Positions 11,101-26,100 of a stretch of 64,000 nucleotides of DNA are shown piece after piece (position 1 is the first letter of the stretch; every line of letters begins with the position of its first letter). The notes below the pieces were generated by a model that ran no database searches, had not been told where the DNA came from, and saw only the letters and a program-made list of their open reading frames with translations. Source of the DNA: Plutella xylostella (taxonomy: Eukaryota; Arthropoda; Insecta; Lepidoptera; Plutellidae). The position numbers and the translations under genes were made by a program. The stretch spans positions 2,118,001-2,182,000 of the forward strand of contig NC_063992.1 in NCBI RefSeq assembly GCF_932276165.1. Direction: 5' to 3'.

Positions 11101-14100
11101 ACCAGGAGACTTATGAATGAACGGCACCTTATATTACCTGACCGAAAAGCATCTCATATTTGCTATAAATTTTCCAGGTAAACTGGTGCTGCTAGCAACT
11201 ATAGACATGTTCAACATCATCGAAGGCAAGTTGCTGCCGACCCCGAGCAAGATGCACTATCTGTTCAATTTGAGGGACATCTCTAAGATCTTTCAGGTAA
11301 TTTTACTTTTCTCTTGATAAATACCCGGAAACAGGCAGGGTATTTTCTTATACTTACAGAATAATATTTAATTGATTGATTTGTAATGTTTGTGGTAAGA
11401 TCGATTTTGTTTCTTGATTTATGCCTTGGTTTGTATCTTTTTTAAATAGGTACAAAATACAAATAGCCAAGTCTAAAATGTTTATGTTGTAGAGGGCGCC
11501 ACTATCTTTTTCTAATTACCTTTTCAACATATCCCAGGGTCTTCTGCGAAGCAACAAGGACTATCAGAATACGAAGACGCGGTTCCTGAAACTTTGGATC
11601 CACGAGTGTTTCAGGGTGTTCTCAGACAGGCTTACTGATGAAAAGTAAGTTAATTTTAGTACTTATCTATCATTTTATACAATGACCTTATTGGTATGGC
11701 TTCTTACAAAACATAATAATATGGGTTCAAATTCAGTGTAAATATACTTACACTAAATTGGACACTAGAAATAATGTTAATGGTCCAATGCATAAAAGAC
11801 ACTTTTAGGTTCCCTTTGCGGTGAGTGATGTGGCGCTCATCGCTCATCCGTTCATAATTATTATCGCGCATATTTTTGCCATCCATGTCAGTCAAGATAA
11901 TATGTTTTTTATTATTTTTGTCTCTGTTGCACGACACCATTATCGACGTAGATCAACACGGCGACGTCCTTAATCATTAATGAAATATGTATGACGAGTT
12001 TATATCTACGTGAATAAAGATGCCTTGCAACTGCTGCTGTATACTATATTTTTGGAATTTATCTACAAAGTAAACTTCCCGCCCCCCAGAGACCGCACGT
12101 GGTTCTTCAACCTGGCGGCCGACACGCTGGGCAAGCACATGGAGCTCACGTTCGCCGCAGTCTGTCCGACAAAAGAGCCCCCGCTCTTCGGACACTTCCT
12201 CAACCCGTACGACGTGTATGACGACCTGGCGGACCCCGACGCGCTGAGGAAGTGAGTGTAGTCAGCTAACTAGATAAAATTGGTGAACCTACAGTGGTCA
12301 TATCTGCCGAAGAACCGATATCCGTTGGGGTAGACGAGTTCTCGAGTGGAGACCAGGAACAGGCAAACGCAACGTGGGACGCCCTCCTGCCCGCTGGACC
12401 GACGACCTTAGATATAGTGGCTGGATGAGGAAGGATGAGGACCGAGTGTTGTAGCGCTCCTTGTGAGAGGCCTATGTCTAGCAGTGGATGTTCGTTGGCT
12501 GATGATGACAGTGCAAGCAGATTGATGGAAAGAGTGACAGGCGAACTTAAATGTTTTGCGGAATATTATTGCAATACATACACATGTCATACAATGATAC
12601 TTGAGTCATGGAGCTCACGTTCGCGGCGGTCTGCCCCAGCAAGGAGCCGCCGCTGTTCGGGCACTTCCTCAACCCGTACGACGTGTATGACGACCTGGCG
12701 GACCCTGAGGCGCTCAGGAAGTGAGTGCAGACAGCCAATTGGGTATTAAATTAGGTGGACCTACAGTGGTCATATCTGCAGAAGAACCGATATCCGTTGG
12801 AAGTTGGAGTAGACGACTTCTCGAGTGGAGACCAGGAACAGGCAAACGCAGCGTGGAACGCCCTCCTGCCCGTTGGACCGACGACTTGAGGCGGGTCGCC
12901 GGTAGTGGCTGCATGAGGAAAGCCGAGGACCGAGTGTTGTAGCGCTCATTGGGAGAGGTATATGTCCAGCAGTGGATGATTATTGGCTGATGTTACAATG
13001 TAAGCAATGGGGAGGAAAGACAAGTGAAACTTTGGCAGCACAATCGAGTGTGCTTTTCAGATTCTCACCTATTGCATTGTTGGGGGGAAAAAATGGCGAC
13101 TGAACCAACCAATTAGAACTGGGGAATCGGGCACACTCGCCTAAGGCGCCATCTGTAATTAGCTTTTAGTTTTTCTTCCCATTAGATTGGTGCAAGCAAA
13201 TTGATGGTAAAAGTCACAGGCGAGAGACAAATGATTTGTGGAATTTTATTCAATACATACACATTTATAAGGTGTAGTAAATGGGCGCTATAATGCTATT
13301 TGAGTCATGGAGCTCACGTTCGCGGCGGTGTGCCCCAGCAAGGAGCCGCCGCTGTTCGGACACTTCCTCAACCCGTACGACGTGTATGACGACCTGGCGG
13401 ACCCCGACGCGCTGAGGAAGTGAGTGCAGTCAGACAATTAGATAAATTAGGTGGACCTACAGTGGTCATATCTGCTGAAGAACTGATAGTTATCGAGTGG
13501 AGACCAGGAACAGGCAAACGCAACGTGGGACGCCCTCCTGCCCACTGGACCGACGATCTTAGGTATAGTGGCTGGATGAGGAAGGATGAGGACCGACTGT
13601 TGTAGCGCTCCTTGGGAGAGGTCTATGTCCTGCAGTGAATGATTATTGGCTGATGATGACAGTGTAAGCAGATTGATGGTAAGAGTGACAGGCGAAAGAT
13701 AAATAGGTTGCAGGATTATTCGCAGGTTGCAGCATATTCATTCGATTTGTCGCCCTTCCTAATATTTTGCGAAAAGCCTCATCGGTACAAACAAACTTAT
13801 AACACCTCAATTCTCCCCAGATACATAATAACGCAGCTAGAGGAGTACAACAGCTGTCCCGGCGTGGTCAAGATGGACCTGGTGCTGTTCAAGGATGCTA
13901 TAGAGCACATCGTGAGGATCGTGAGGGTCATCAGCCAGCCACGAGGGCACATGCTGTGTGTCGGTGTCGGTGAGTTTTAATACCTAACACACACAATAAT
14001 TATTTAATTTAACCTTTGGATGAGGATGTAGAACAACGGGAGAAGACCGCCGTTACATAGAAAAATAAAAAAAAGTTTATAATTTGTGGTGTAGATACGG

Positions 14101-17100
14101 CTTAGTTCCCAAAAAATGCGCTAGATGTCGCTGATGACTGCATTTCTACATCGCGGTATGGTTTCGTTTTAGCTGTTTCCTCGAAATTATATGGAAATAT
14201 TAGTTCCCAAAAAATTTGTTAGATGTCGCTGGCGTTTCTGTTTCTACATCGCGGTATGGTTTCATTATAGCTGTTTGCTCGAGTTTAATTCACATAAAAA
14301 ATCATTAGATGTCGCGGGCGATTCTGTTTCTACATCGCGGTATGGTTTCGTTTTAGCTGTTTGCTCGGAATTACAAAGAAATTATTTCGATTTTTCTCAC
14401 TAGATGTTTATCTACTAAATAAAATTATATAGTGTTTTTTTCCTCAGTGAAATTATATTTTAATACTCACATATTATAGGTCTGTATATAGGAGAAATAG
14501 GCACATAGCCTTGACTTACGAATGTCTTTTCCTGTAGTATTTTATGTATTTGTCATTAAATTCCACAGGTGGGTCGGGCCGGCAGAGTCTGACGCGCATA
14601 GCGTCGTACAACATCTGCGAGTGCAACATCTTCCAGGTGGTCGTCACCAAGACTTACGGAGTCAAAGACTTCAGGGAGGACCTCAAGGTAGCTATTGTAT
14701 CTATGTATCACGGCCGTAAGAGCTAGCAGGGTATTATGATAATATACCTAAGCAAAGCAGTTACTGAGATACATACATGAGATATCGGGCAATCGAATTT
14801 CCTACTTTAAGACATAGGTATTAGTATTCTTTATCGAACTCTATATGAGTAGTTACCTCTCTGTAAATAAAGGTTTGAGTTCTCTCTATTTTGCTCTTCA
14901 AGCAATAGTAGTGCACAGCAGTCTATTAAGATCTGAATCTGATACTTAACCTATGAAACAAAGAAGTGAGTGAATGATTGACTATAGTGGAGACGCCATC
15001 TAGCTAGATAGGTAATCTCAAAAAAACCGATAGCTTAACTTTTTCAGTAAAGAACATGCTTCTAAAATGTGCCTGAAAATTGACGCCGCTGACAAAATAT
15101 CTCATAATACTTACTATTATCTCAACAGTTGCTGTACACATCATGCGGGGTCGACGGCAAGAAGACGACGTTCATATTCCGCGACTCGCAAATAGCGGAC
15201 GAATCCTTCACCGAGATCGTCAACAACCTGCTCAGCAGCGGGGAGATCACCAATCTGTATAAACCGGACGAGTTTGAGGATGTTAGTGTTTAGTTTTACA
15301 GTAGAGTGAAACACAAATACTTACTACACGTTAAAATTATACCAGCCCTATTTTTGCGTTGGGGGTAAGGAAACAATCTGACTGGCTAATCCTTTCCTAG
15401 TGTAGCTTTAGCGACACAATAAGAAAAAAAAAAGAAACGATATGAAAATTCCGATTGAGTTAAAAAAATCCATCACATTGTTCAACGGGAATTGGACAAT
15501 TATTTCCGGGGGTTTTTAACTTCGATAATGTCATTTACACAACCCCCAACATTAATGTTTTTTCAGGGGACGCATGAAATTTATATATGCCATTTTACCT
15601 AGTTTTTAAGTATTTTTTTGTTTGTTTTGCTATTTGTGTGACCACTAAAGTTATATTATATTTTTTCCTGTTTCTCCAGATAAAGGCAGCTCTAGAGAAG
15701 CCGATGAAAGCAGCTAGCATAGTGCCAACACACGAGTCCACTCACTTGTTCCTGGTGGGGCGAGTGCGCGCCAACTTGAGGATTGTACTGTGCTTCAGCC
15801 CCATTGGAGAGCCGTTCAGGTGGGTTCAGCATCATCAGCTTACTATCAACCGGGACTTAGGCCATAGTATGGCATTCACTGCGATGAAATCATTACGTTG
15901 TGAATCACAACGCAGGCAGTGTGCACCGTGTGGCATCACTATTATAATGTGTTATATAATAGCGAACATGTACTAAGCGTCATTTTGTACGTTTAGTACA
16001 GGTTTTGATGACATGATGAAAACTTTACGACTTCTCGCATTCAAAGTAGCGGAAACTGCCCTGAAACTTCCAAGAGACGAATATGTATATGCAAATGACA
16101 GAAGAATTTATTCCGGATACGCAAATACAGGGTGTCCCAAAAGTCAACGTCATCCCTTAAAGGGCTGATAGGTCAGCTCATGAGAGGCCAGAATATCACA
16201 ATATGACCTTAGTAAAAACTCGATAATTTTCGAGATATTGACACTTTTATAAATTTGCTGAAAATCGACACCTTGGATCAGTTTTTTGCGTGCCGCCGGT
16301 ACAAAAATCCATATTGTTAGAATTTGTTTGGTGTTGCATCACCCTGTATAGCCCTGCTATTGATCGCAGTCAAAAAAATATCGAGTAATGCTGTATTTTA
16401 AAAAAAACACGGTTTTCAAAGTCATAAAAGGTAATCGTATTTTTTTATAAACAACTTTGACTATTCATACTGTAAAAAAAATATACCACGCAAACCTGGC
16501 ACCTTATTTGAAAAGATTGCTCATTTAATGCAGTTTCCAAAATGGTATGAAACGTTGCTATTGTTTTAATTAACAAAAAAGTTATTGCTATTTTAGTACA
16601 AAACGACCTCGATGTAAAATTGTTTGAAGGAAATTTATCTGACTGAATTTATTAAGGGTAAGTCATGTTGGAATGAGTAAAAGTGCCAGGTTTGCGTGGT
16701 ATATTTTTTTTACAGTATGTACAGTCAAAGTTGTTTATAAAAAACCGGCCAAGTGCGAGTCGGGCTCGCGCACAAAGGGTTCCGTAGTAAGCACAATAAC
16801 TTAACCAAAATTACAGTTAAATCAACCTATCTCAAAAACTATAAGAGATACTTTGATCAAACCAAAAATCGTTGAAAGAGTTAATTAGCATGCATCACCT
16901 CTATTTTTTTTAGAATTTTATACCCCGTAGTTATAAAAATAGAGGGGGGGGGACATACTTTTTACGACTTTGAGAGCTGATATCTCAAAAACCGTTCACT
17001 TTAAGAAAAATGTTTTTTAGAAAACTTTATATCATTTTAAAAGACCTTTCCATTGATACCCCACACGGGTATGTACATCGAAAAAAAAATTTCATCCCTC

Positions 17101-20100
17101 AGTTACATGTATGGGGGGCCCCACCCCCAATTCTTTTTTTTACTATTTAGTGTCATATTTTTGTAGCGGTTCATACAACACATATTCCCATCAAATTTCA
17201 TCACTGTAGTACTTATAGTTTCCGAGTAAATCGGCTGTGACAGACGGACAGACGGACAGACGGACAGACGGACATGACGAAACTATAAGGGTTCCGTTTT
17301 TGCCATTTTGGCTACGGAACCCTAAAAATACGATTACCTTTTATGGCTTTGAAAACCGTGTTTTTTTTAAACATACAGTATTACTCGATATTTTTTTTGA
17401 CTGCGATCAATAGCAGGGCTATACAGGGTGATGCAACACCAAACAAATTCTAGCAATATGGATTTTTGTACCGGCGGCACGCAAAAAACTGATCCAAGGT
17501 GTCGATTTTCAGCAAATTTATAAAAGTGTCAATGTCTCGAAAATTATCGAGTTTTTACTAAGGTCATATTGTGATATTCTGGCCTCTCATGAGCTGACCT
17601 ATCAGCCCTTTAAGGGATGACGTTGACTTTTTGGACACCCTGTATATCCTGTAACCACTTAGCCCGTTTCAAATATGATATTTATTAGTAATCTTAGTGC
17701 ATAGTAATCTTTATATTATGATCATATAATACAACAATTTTGTGTAGAAACCGCATCCGCCAATACCCGGCGCTAATCAACGCGACGACGACGAATTGGT
17801 TCCTGGAGTGGCCGCGAGAGGCGCTGCTCGAGGTCGCGTACAAGTTCCTCGATGGACTGGAGCTGTTGGTCTCTATTACTGGAGAACGGGTATGTACTTT
17901 TAGTTTTTTTTATTAACTGTTACTTTTGTTGTCATCGTAAATAACTACTGTATTTAGGGACATAGGGCTCGCAGGCATCCTCCTACTCATGACTGTTATT
18001 TATCGTGATTGAGAGTGACCGAGAAATAAACCAAATGCGAACTAGACATTGTCAGAAGTGGTCATTTTGAGAAGTGGCTAAATTCTCATTTTAAGTAAGT
18101 AGTGATCGTACCTTATAAGAAAACTTTTTACCCTGTAGACGTTATAAGAAGTTGACATTTTGCGCTGTAATATTTTTTTTTGTCAAACGTCTTGACCGAT
18201 AGCCGTTCAAGTCATTGATTTGACAAATGGCAAAAAGCTGTTATAGTTTAGTTTCGCCTTTGCCTAAACTTCGCTTATATGTCTATAATATTATATATCT
18301 TACCTTCTTTGTTAATAACAAAAATGAATTTACATATTCTATTCTATTCTATGTACAGGTGAGAAGAAAAGAGTCGATAGTGGACAGTCGCGAGGACTCA
18401 CTGCGCGCCTCAGTGGCGTCCATCATGGCCGTCATACACTCCTCCGTGGGCAAGTGAGTCACCTGCTTCTAGTTGTACTCGTTACCATCATCGTCAATCA
18501 ATAAATCATATACCACTTAACCAATCAAGAAGACTTGTATATGACTAGTTTATAGTTTGTAAAAACAAATAATTACAGTTTTGTTACTGTCCATCATACA
18601 TTTTGAATCAACAGTTTAATGGTAGTTTCCGCTAGAGGCGCCACTTTGTATAGCCTAGCGGTACACGCGCTACCCCAGCTGTGAGTGGTTGTGAGTGTGA
18701 CCCTAGATTTTCACTGCTCAAGCAATATCGAAAAACCTACACTAAGCCCTCGGTACCTATGCCACACTGTACCAACTTTTTATTTGCAGATGTTCAGTGC
18801 AAATGTGGGAAGAGATGAGGCGAACTAACTACGTGACTCCAACAAACTATCTGGAGCTTGTAGCTGGGTACAAGGAGTAAGTATTCTAGGAACACAATGT
18901 ATATAGTAGGTGTTTAGAGCCGGTTATAAATTCAACTACAAATAGTACAAATCCAAAAGCGGTTTTTTTTTACTTTTGTTTGACTTATGTATTTGATTTT
19001 ACAACGCCTTTATATATTTACCCCCTTATTCATAGAGAAGTTACAAAACGTTTTAACTAATAAACTGTTTTGTCCCTCTCCGACGAAGAACAATTTGTTC
19101 TTTGACAGAGAGGGACAAAACAGTATATTAGTTAAAACGTCTTGTAACTTTTCTATGAATAAGGGGGTTAGAGTTCCCCAAAGGGACCTGTCAGCTTAGG
19201 TATTACCAAATACTGAAATGCTTCTATAACTAAAAAAATACAACTCACGACGTATTTTCTCTATCTTTTTCATACAAAAGTCCTTACAAAAACCCACTCC
19301 ACAGCATGTTAAACTCGAAGCGCGTGGAGATAGCCCTCCAGGCCAACAAGCTCCGCAACGGACTGGGCAAGGTGGAGGAGACCACGCGCCTCGTGGCGCA
19401 GATGTCGGAGGAACTGGCCGAGGCTCAGGTAACATGGTTATTGAAGTGGGGTTTATGGTTCCGTAGCTTAAATACCTTAAAGGTTACTAAGCCCTTTTTG
19501 CAACACCATGTAGGTATAAGAGTGTATAGTTTCGTTTTTACCTTCATATCCTGTTTAGGGTCATTTTGCTATTCGTCGTTCGACGGACAGATAGACATCG
19601 TTTTTAATATTGTAGTTACCTAGTGTTTCCTTTTTAATTAATGCCCAGCGGAATTATTTATAAACATCTATAAATAGCTTAACACCCGCATGACAAACAC
19701 AAAGCGTGTTAAACTCGAAGCGCGTGGAGATAGCCCTCCAGGCCAACAAGCTCCGCAACGGACTGGGGAAGGTGGAGGAGACCACGCGCCTCGTGGTGCA
19801 GATGTTGGAGGAACTGGCCGAGGCTCAGGTAACATGGGTTATGAAGTGGGGTTTATTGTGCCGTAGCTTAAAAGGTAAGATGGCGTCGAAGTACGAGGAG
19901 GCCCGACCCCAGCTGAAATGGGAAGACGGCAGGAGAAAGAAAGAAAGAAAGCTTAAAAGGTAAGAAACGAAACTATACGCCCTTATATAGGGTCATTTTG
20001 TTGTCCGTCCGTCTGTCCGTCAAGACTACTCACGACCCTTTTTTTTATTGGGCACGCGTAGCGTAATAACGGCGTCGGAAAGGTAGGTTTCTAAATAAGG

Positions 20101-23100
20101 ATACTTAATTTATAAAGGTTCACGCATCGTAACTAATTCAAGTAGAAATTGATTTTAATATTCTATTAGTACCTAGTGGTTTCGTCTTAAATTAATGCCC
20201 GGTGCATGGAATTACATCGTGTATAAACATCTATAGATAGCTTAAAAACCGCATGACAAACACAAAGCATGTTAAACTCGAAGCGCGTGGAGATAGCCCT
20301 CCAGGCCAACAAGCTCCGCAACGGACTGGGGAAGGTGGAGGAGACCACGCGCCTCGTGGCGCAGATGTCGGAGGAACTGGCCGAGGCTCAGGTAACATGG
20401 GTTATGAAGTGGGGTTTATGGTTCCACACACACACACACACTCACGCCTTGTACTAATGTACTCCCTTGCGGGGTAGGCACCAATGCACCTTGCATTGCT
20501 GCACCCACTTTTCGCCAGAGTGTTATGTTAGTCCCAATGTAATAGGGGGCGGGCCTATTGCCATTTTACGGGCACATCCAAGAGCCCGAGAACAAATATC
20601 TGTGTTTAAACAAATATCTTCCCCAGCCGGGAATCGAACCCGAGACCTTCGGCTCAGTAGTCAGGGTCACTAACCACTACGCCATTCGGTCGTCTATGGG
20701 GTTTATGGTTCCATAGATTAAAAGGTAAAGACACTATACACCTACTACTCAAGACCCCTTTTCTCGGGGACTAGTAGCGTAGGTAACCCTGAAAGAACGG
20801 CCTCGAAAAGGTTTTTAAATAAGGATATAAGTTCATAATATTTTAGTTACCTAGTGGTTTCGTCTTAAATTAATACCCATCTTAAAAAGCTTCTTATAAA
20901 TAGCTTAAAAACCGCATTAAAAAATACTAACATTTTTTTAATGTACGGCTGCACTATTTCAAAACTTGGTAGTGGACACAAAATCAAATGCCCAGAAAGT
21001 GACTTGTCAGGTAAAATAAAAATACTATTTCAGTACCAGTAAATTAAAAATTAATAAGCAATAGATTGAATTTAAATATCTAATGTCGTCGAATGAATAC
21101 GACAATCTGGGTTTTTGTTTATAAAACCAAAAATATTTTTTTTACACAGGTAAACAGTAATAAATCCACTTTTTAAGAAAAACTTGTTTATTTTCTTGAT
21201 TTTTATTTTCTTGCTTATTTTCTTTTGAGATCGCGTAAATGCAATAAGTGTGAAAAAAAAGAAACTCAATATATTTGTTTTTCTCTTATTCAAGAGTTAT
21301 TAGTTTATTTAAATAAAAAGCCACTCAGACAGCGACAGCACCCCACGCCCCTGTTATTGGTTTTATCAGATATATTAAGGACGCATTTTCAAAAATATTC
21401 TCTTCGATTTTAGGTATTGAGTCGTACTACTACATACGCACGGCTCTCACACACACAGTGGCATTATGCAAATCGTGAAATGAGTATAGGTACTAAAATA
21501 ACTTGATCATTTTAGTATTTGGTTATATTTTCGTAAACTACAATCTATAATCAAAAGGTTCTTGTCTCTCGAGGGTCTGATGAGAAGCAGGAACACGGCG
21601 ACTGGATCTCAATGATGGCAATAGCTAAGAACATCGAGTTTGGGCTCATTCATTTAGTCTCAGGGTGCTGGTTTCAGGTGCGGTCTGGTGAAGGTCTGAT
21701 GAGGAGCAGGAACTTGGCGACTGGATCTCAATGACGGCAATAGGTAGGAACATCGAGATTGGGCTCATTCATTTAGTCTCAGGGTGCTGGTTTCAGGTGC
21801 GGTCTGGTGAGGGTCTGATGAGGAGCAGGAACATGGCGACTGGATCTCAATGATGGCAATAGCTAGGAACATCGAGATTGGGCTCGTTCATTTAGTCTCA
21901 GGGTGCTGGTTTCAGGTGCGGTCTGGTGAGGTCTGATGAGGAGCAGGAACATGGCGACTGGATCTCAATGATGGCAATAGCTAGGAACATCGAGATTGGG
22001 CTCGTTCATTTAGTCTCAGGGTGCTGGTTTCAGGTGCGGTCTGGTGAGGGTCTGATGAGGAGCAGGAACATGGCGACTGGATCTCAATGACGGCAATAGG
22101 TAGGAACATCGAGATTGGGCTCATTCATTTAGTCTCAGGGTGCTGGTTTCAGGTGCGGTCTGGTGAGGATCTTATGAGGAGCAGGAACATGGCGACTGGA
22201 TCTCAATGATGGCAATAGCTAGGAACATCGAGATTGGGCTCGTTCATTTAGTCTCAGGGTGCTAGTTTCAGGTGCGGTCTTACCCGCCTATGAGTTCCAG
22301 TAGCAGTCTCTGAAGTCCATCATCAGGTCAGTTCAGTCAGTCCGGTGGGAAGTACTCATCACAAGAAACACTACGAGCCCAAACACGACATATCTACGTC
22401 TACCCGCCTATGAGTTCCAGTAGCAGTCTCCGAAGTCCATCATCAGGTCAGTTCAGTCAGTCCGGTGGGAAGTACTCATCATAAGAAACACTACGAGCCC
22501 AATCACGACAAATCTACGTCTACCCGCCTATGAGTTCCAGTAGCAGTCTCCGGAGTCCATCATCAGGTCAGTTCAGTCAGGCCCGTGGGAAGTACTCATC
22601 ACAAGAAACACTACGAGCCCAAACACGACATATCTACGTCTACCCGCCTATGAGTTCCAGAAGCAGTCCCGAAGTCCATCATCAGGTCAGTTCAGTCAGT
22701 CCGGTGGGAAGTACTCATCACAAGAAACACTACGAGCCCAAACACGACATATCTACGTCTACCCGCCTATGAGTTCCAGAAGTTCCAGTAGCAGTCTCCG
22801 AAGTCCATCACCAGGTCAGTTCAGTCAGTCCGGTGGGAAGTACTCATCACAAGAAACACTACGAGCCCAAACACGACATATCTACGTCTACCCGCCTATG
22901 AGATCCAGTAGCAGTCTCCGAAGTCCATCACCAGGTCAGTTCAGTCAGTCCGGTGGGAAGTACTCATCACAAGAAACACTACGAGCCCAAACACGACATA
23001 TCTACGTCTACCCGCCTATGAGTTCCAGTAGCAGTCTCCGAAGTCCATCATCAGGTCAGTTCAGTCAGTCTGGTGGGAAGTACTCATCACAAGAAACACT

Positions 23101-26100
23101 ACGAGCCCAAACACGACATATCTACGTCTACCCGCCTATGAGTTCCAGTAGCAGTCTCCGAAGTCCATCGTCAGGTCAGTTCAGTCAGTCCGGTGGGAAG
23201 TACTCATCACAAGAAACACTACGAGCCCAAACACGACATATCTACGTCTACCCGCCTATGAGTTCCAGTAGCAGTCTCCGAAGTCCATCGTCAGGTCAGT
23301 TCAGTCAGTCCGGTGGGAAGTACTCATCACAAGAAACACTACGAGCCCAAACACGACATATCTACGTCTACCCGCCTATGAGTTCCAGTAGCAGTCTCCG
23401 AAGTTCATCACCAGGTCAGTTCAGTCAGTCCGGTGGGAAGTACTCATCATAAGAAACACTACGAGCCCAAACACGACATACCTACGTCTACCCGCCTATG
23501 AGTTCCAGTAGCAGTCTCCGAAGTCCATCGTCAGGTCAGTTCAGTCAGTCCGGTGGGAAGTACTCATCACAAGAAACACTACGAGCCCAAATCAAATCAA
23601 ATCAAATCAAATCAAATCCATTTATTTGTTAACATAGGTACAATTAAAATGCTGTTGGGTGTTTATGTTTAAGTCCTCTATGTTATGCCTAATTGGCGTA
23701 CAAAATTTTATGTTGGTGGTAGCATGCATGCATTAAGTTAAAACTATTTATTATACAAATAAGTCAGATACTTTCAGCTTACATTCTATAAATATATTAA
23801 ATTATTTACAATGTCAATGAGAATAAATTAATTTAAATTACGGAAATTGTCATCAATGAGGTCATATTAATTGGTACACACTTAATAATAATATTACAGT
23901 TTGTCATTAAAAAACTCATTTAAAGAATAATATGTTTTATCAATAAGACATTTTTTCAGTTCCTTTTTAAAGCTCTGGAGAGTGAGGTCTTTGATTGTGC
24001 TCGGAATTTTATTGTATATTTTTGACGCCATACCAAGTAAACTATTTGTTAGTAAGGATGTCTTATATTTGACACTGACAAGTCTTTTTCTGTTTCTAAG
24101 ATTGCGACTATGTATTTGACCTGCATTTTTAAACAGTTCGGGGTTGGTTTTTACAAAAAGAGCCACTTCATAGATATATATGCATGGAAATGAAAGCAGT
24201 GACAATCTTTTAAAATGATCCCTACAGCTATCTATTGACTTGATGCCACACATTGCCCTGATACAGCGTTTCTGTGATTTAAAGATCTGTTCTCTTTTGG
24301 TGCAGTTTCCCCAGAATATTACGCCGTAGTGCAATATCGATGCTACTAAGCCATGATAAGCTGTGACAACAGCATTCTTGTCGACAATTTTACTAAGTTT
24401 GTAAAGAGCGTAGGATGATTTACTCAATCTTTTACAAATCGTATCAGCTTGTTCATTCCATGTCAGTTTATTGTCTATTATTAATCCTAAAAATTTTGTC
24501 ATTGAAACTTCTTCTATTTTATTTCCATTATTGTGTATATATAAGCTTGGTGTTTTATTCATTCTTTGGTAAAATTGCATAATTTTTGTTTTTGACAAAT
24601 TTATTTTTAAATTATTACATGAAAGCCATTCAATAATTTTATTTATTGTATTATTTATAGTCATTTCATAATTATCTATTGATTCACATTTAATTAAAAC
24701 TGTACTGTCGTCTGCAAAAAGGATCATAGGATGTGGTATGGCCTTTGGCAGGTCATTTATGTACAGCAAGAATAACAAAGGCCCCAATACACTGCCTTGA
24801 GGTACCCCACTTGTATTGTAGCGTCCTAATGACTTGTGACTTTCTTCAAATTTATTTTTAATGTTAATTTTATCTATCTGTGTAATCTGAATTCTATTTG
24901 ATAAATATGATTTTAGAAGACTGAGGACATTACCCCTTATACCATACATGCTTAATTTTTTTAATAATTTACTGTGGTCGACGTAGTCGAATGCCTTTGT
25001 AAGGTCCATATAAACTGCACAAATCGGCATTCTATTGTCCATGTTGTTCATGACAGTTTTTAAAAGGTCGTATATGGCCATGTTTATATTTACATTTTTT
25101 TGGAAACCTTTCTGTTCGGTTGCCAAAATATTGTTTTTAGAAATAAAAGAATAAATTGAATTGTAAATGACTCTTTCAAATACCTTAGATATGATGGGTA
25201 TTAATGCAATAGGTCTATAGTATTGCATATCTTCTCTGTCGTCTTTCTTAAATAAAGGTTTTACAATTGTCGGTTTTAAACCGTCTGGATATATACCTTC
25301 ACTAATGCACAGATTAATTATGTGACTCATGGGGCATGCTACTAAGTCTGCTACATATTTTAAAACGTTAGTTGATATGCAATCGTAACCTACACTTCTT
25401 TTATTTTTTAGGGATAGGATGATTTTAAAGACATCTTCAGCTGTTGTAGGTGCAATAAACATGGAATGAAGCGAGGATTTTATGTCAGGTTGTGATTGGT
25501 TTTGAGTTGAACTTTGAGAGGATGGTTTGACTAGATCTATAAAATAATCATTAAATGCGTTGGCGATTGTACTAGGGTCTGTCAGTACATTGCCCCCTTG
25601 TTTAATCTTGTGTATAGGCTCCTTTGGAAATACGGCTTTGCATTTATTTATAACTTGCCAAGTGGCCTTTGACTTATTCTCTGCTGTTTTTATATAGTTG
25701 TTGTTTTGTGCTTTTTGAGTTAATTGAATTATTTTTTTAAGTCGTTTGGAGTAAGTGTTTAAGGTTTTCTTGTTGTTAGCGGTCGGATTGAGCCTGTAGT
25801 TCCATAGAAATCGCCTTTGTGTTTTACTGCATTGTTTTATGCCGCGAGAAATCCATTTTGATTTTTTTAATGAATTTACACAGATCTTTTTAAATGGGAA
25901 GCATAATTCGTAGAATAACTTAAATAAGTTTATGAATTCGTTATATGCCGTATTTGGGTCATCTGTATTATATATATTTGAAAACGAAAGGCTCTCTATA
26001 CATGATCGAAATTTAACCAAGTTTTCACTGCTAAAATCTCGAACATTTTTGTACCATTTGGTAAATATGCATGTCTTTTTTATTGGACAGGAAAACAAAC

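Larger units (their letters stand above)
12138..13700 (+). repeat. Triplicated segment: exon 9 3' part, donor site and RTE tail
   Basis: Three consecutive units start with CATGGAGCTCACGTTCGC at 12138, 12607 and 13306, giving spacings of 469 and 699 bp. Each has the exon 9 3' part, a GTGAGTG donor and then a fragment of an RTE-type LINE 3' end whose translation includes WRPGTGK, RPPA and WTDDL. Units 2 and 3 also share the bases just before the exon piece (TTGAGT). Confidence 0.85.

Noticed and set aside
20253..20477. Frame with PPGQQAPQRTGEGGGD over exon 17 copy 3
   Set aside because: Shifted reading of the duplicated dynein exon.
22769..23452. Open frame of 227 codons over satellite B
   Set aside because: It is open only because the unit is 120 bp long; adjacent units carry stops, there is no promoter or start context, and all units are near identical as in a satellite.
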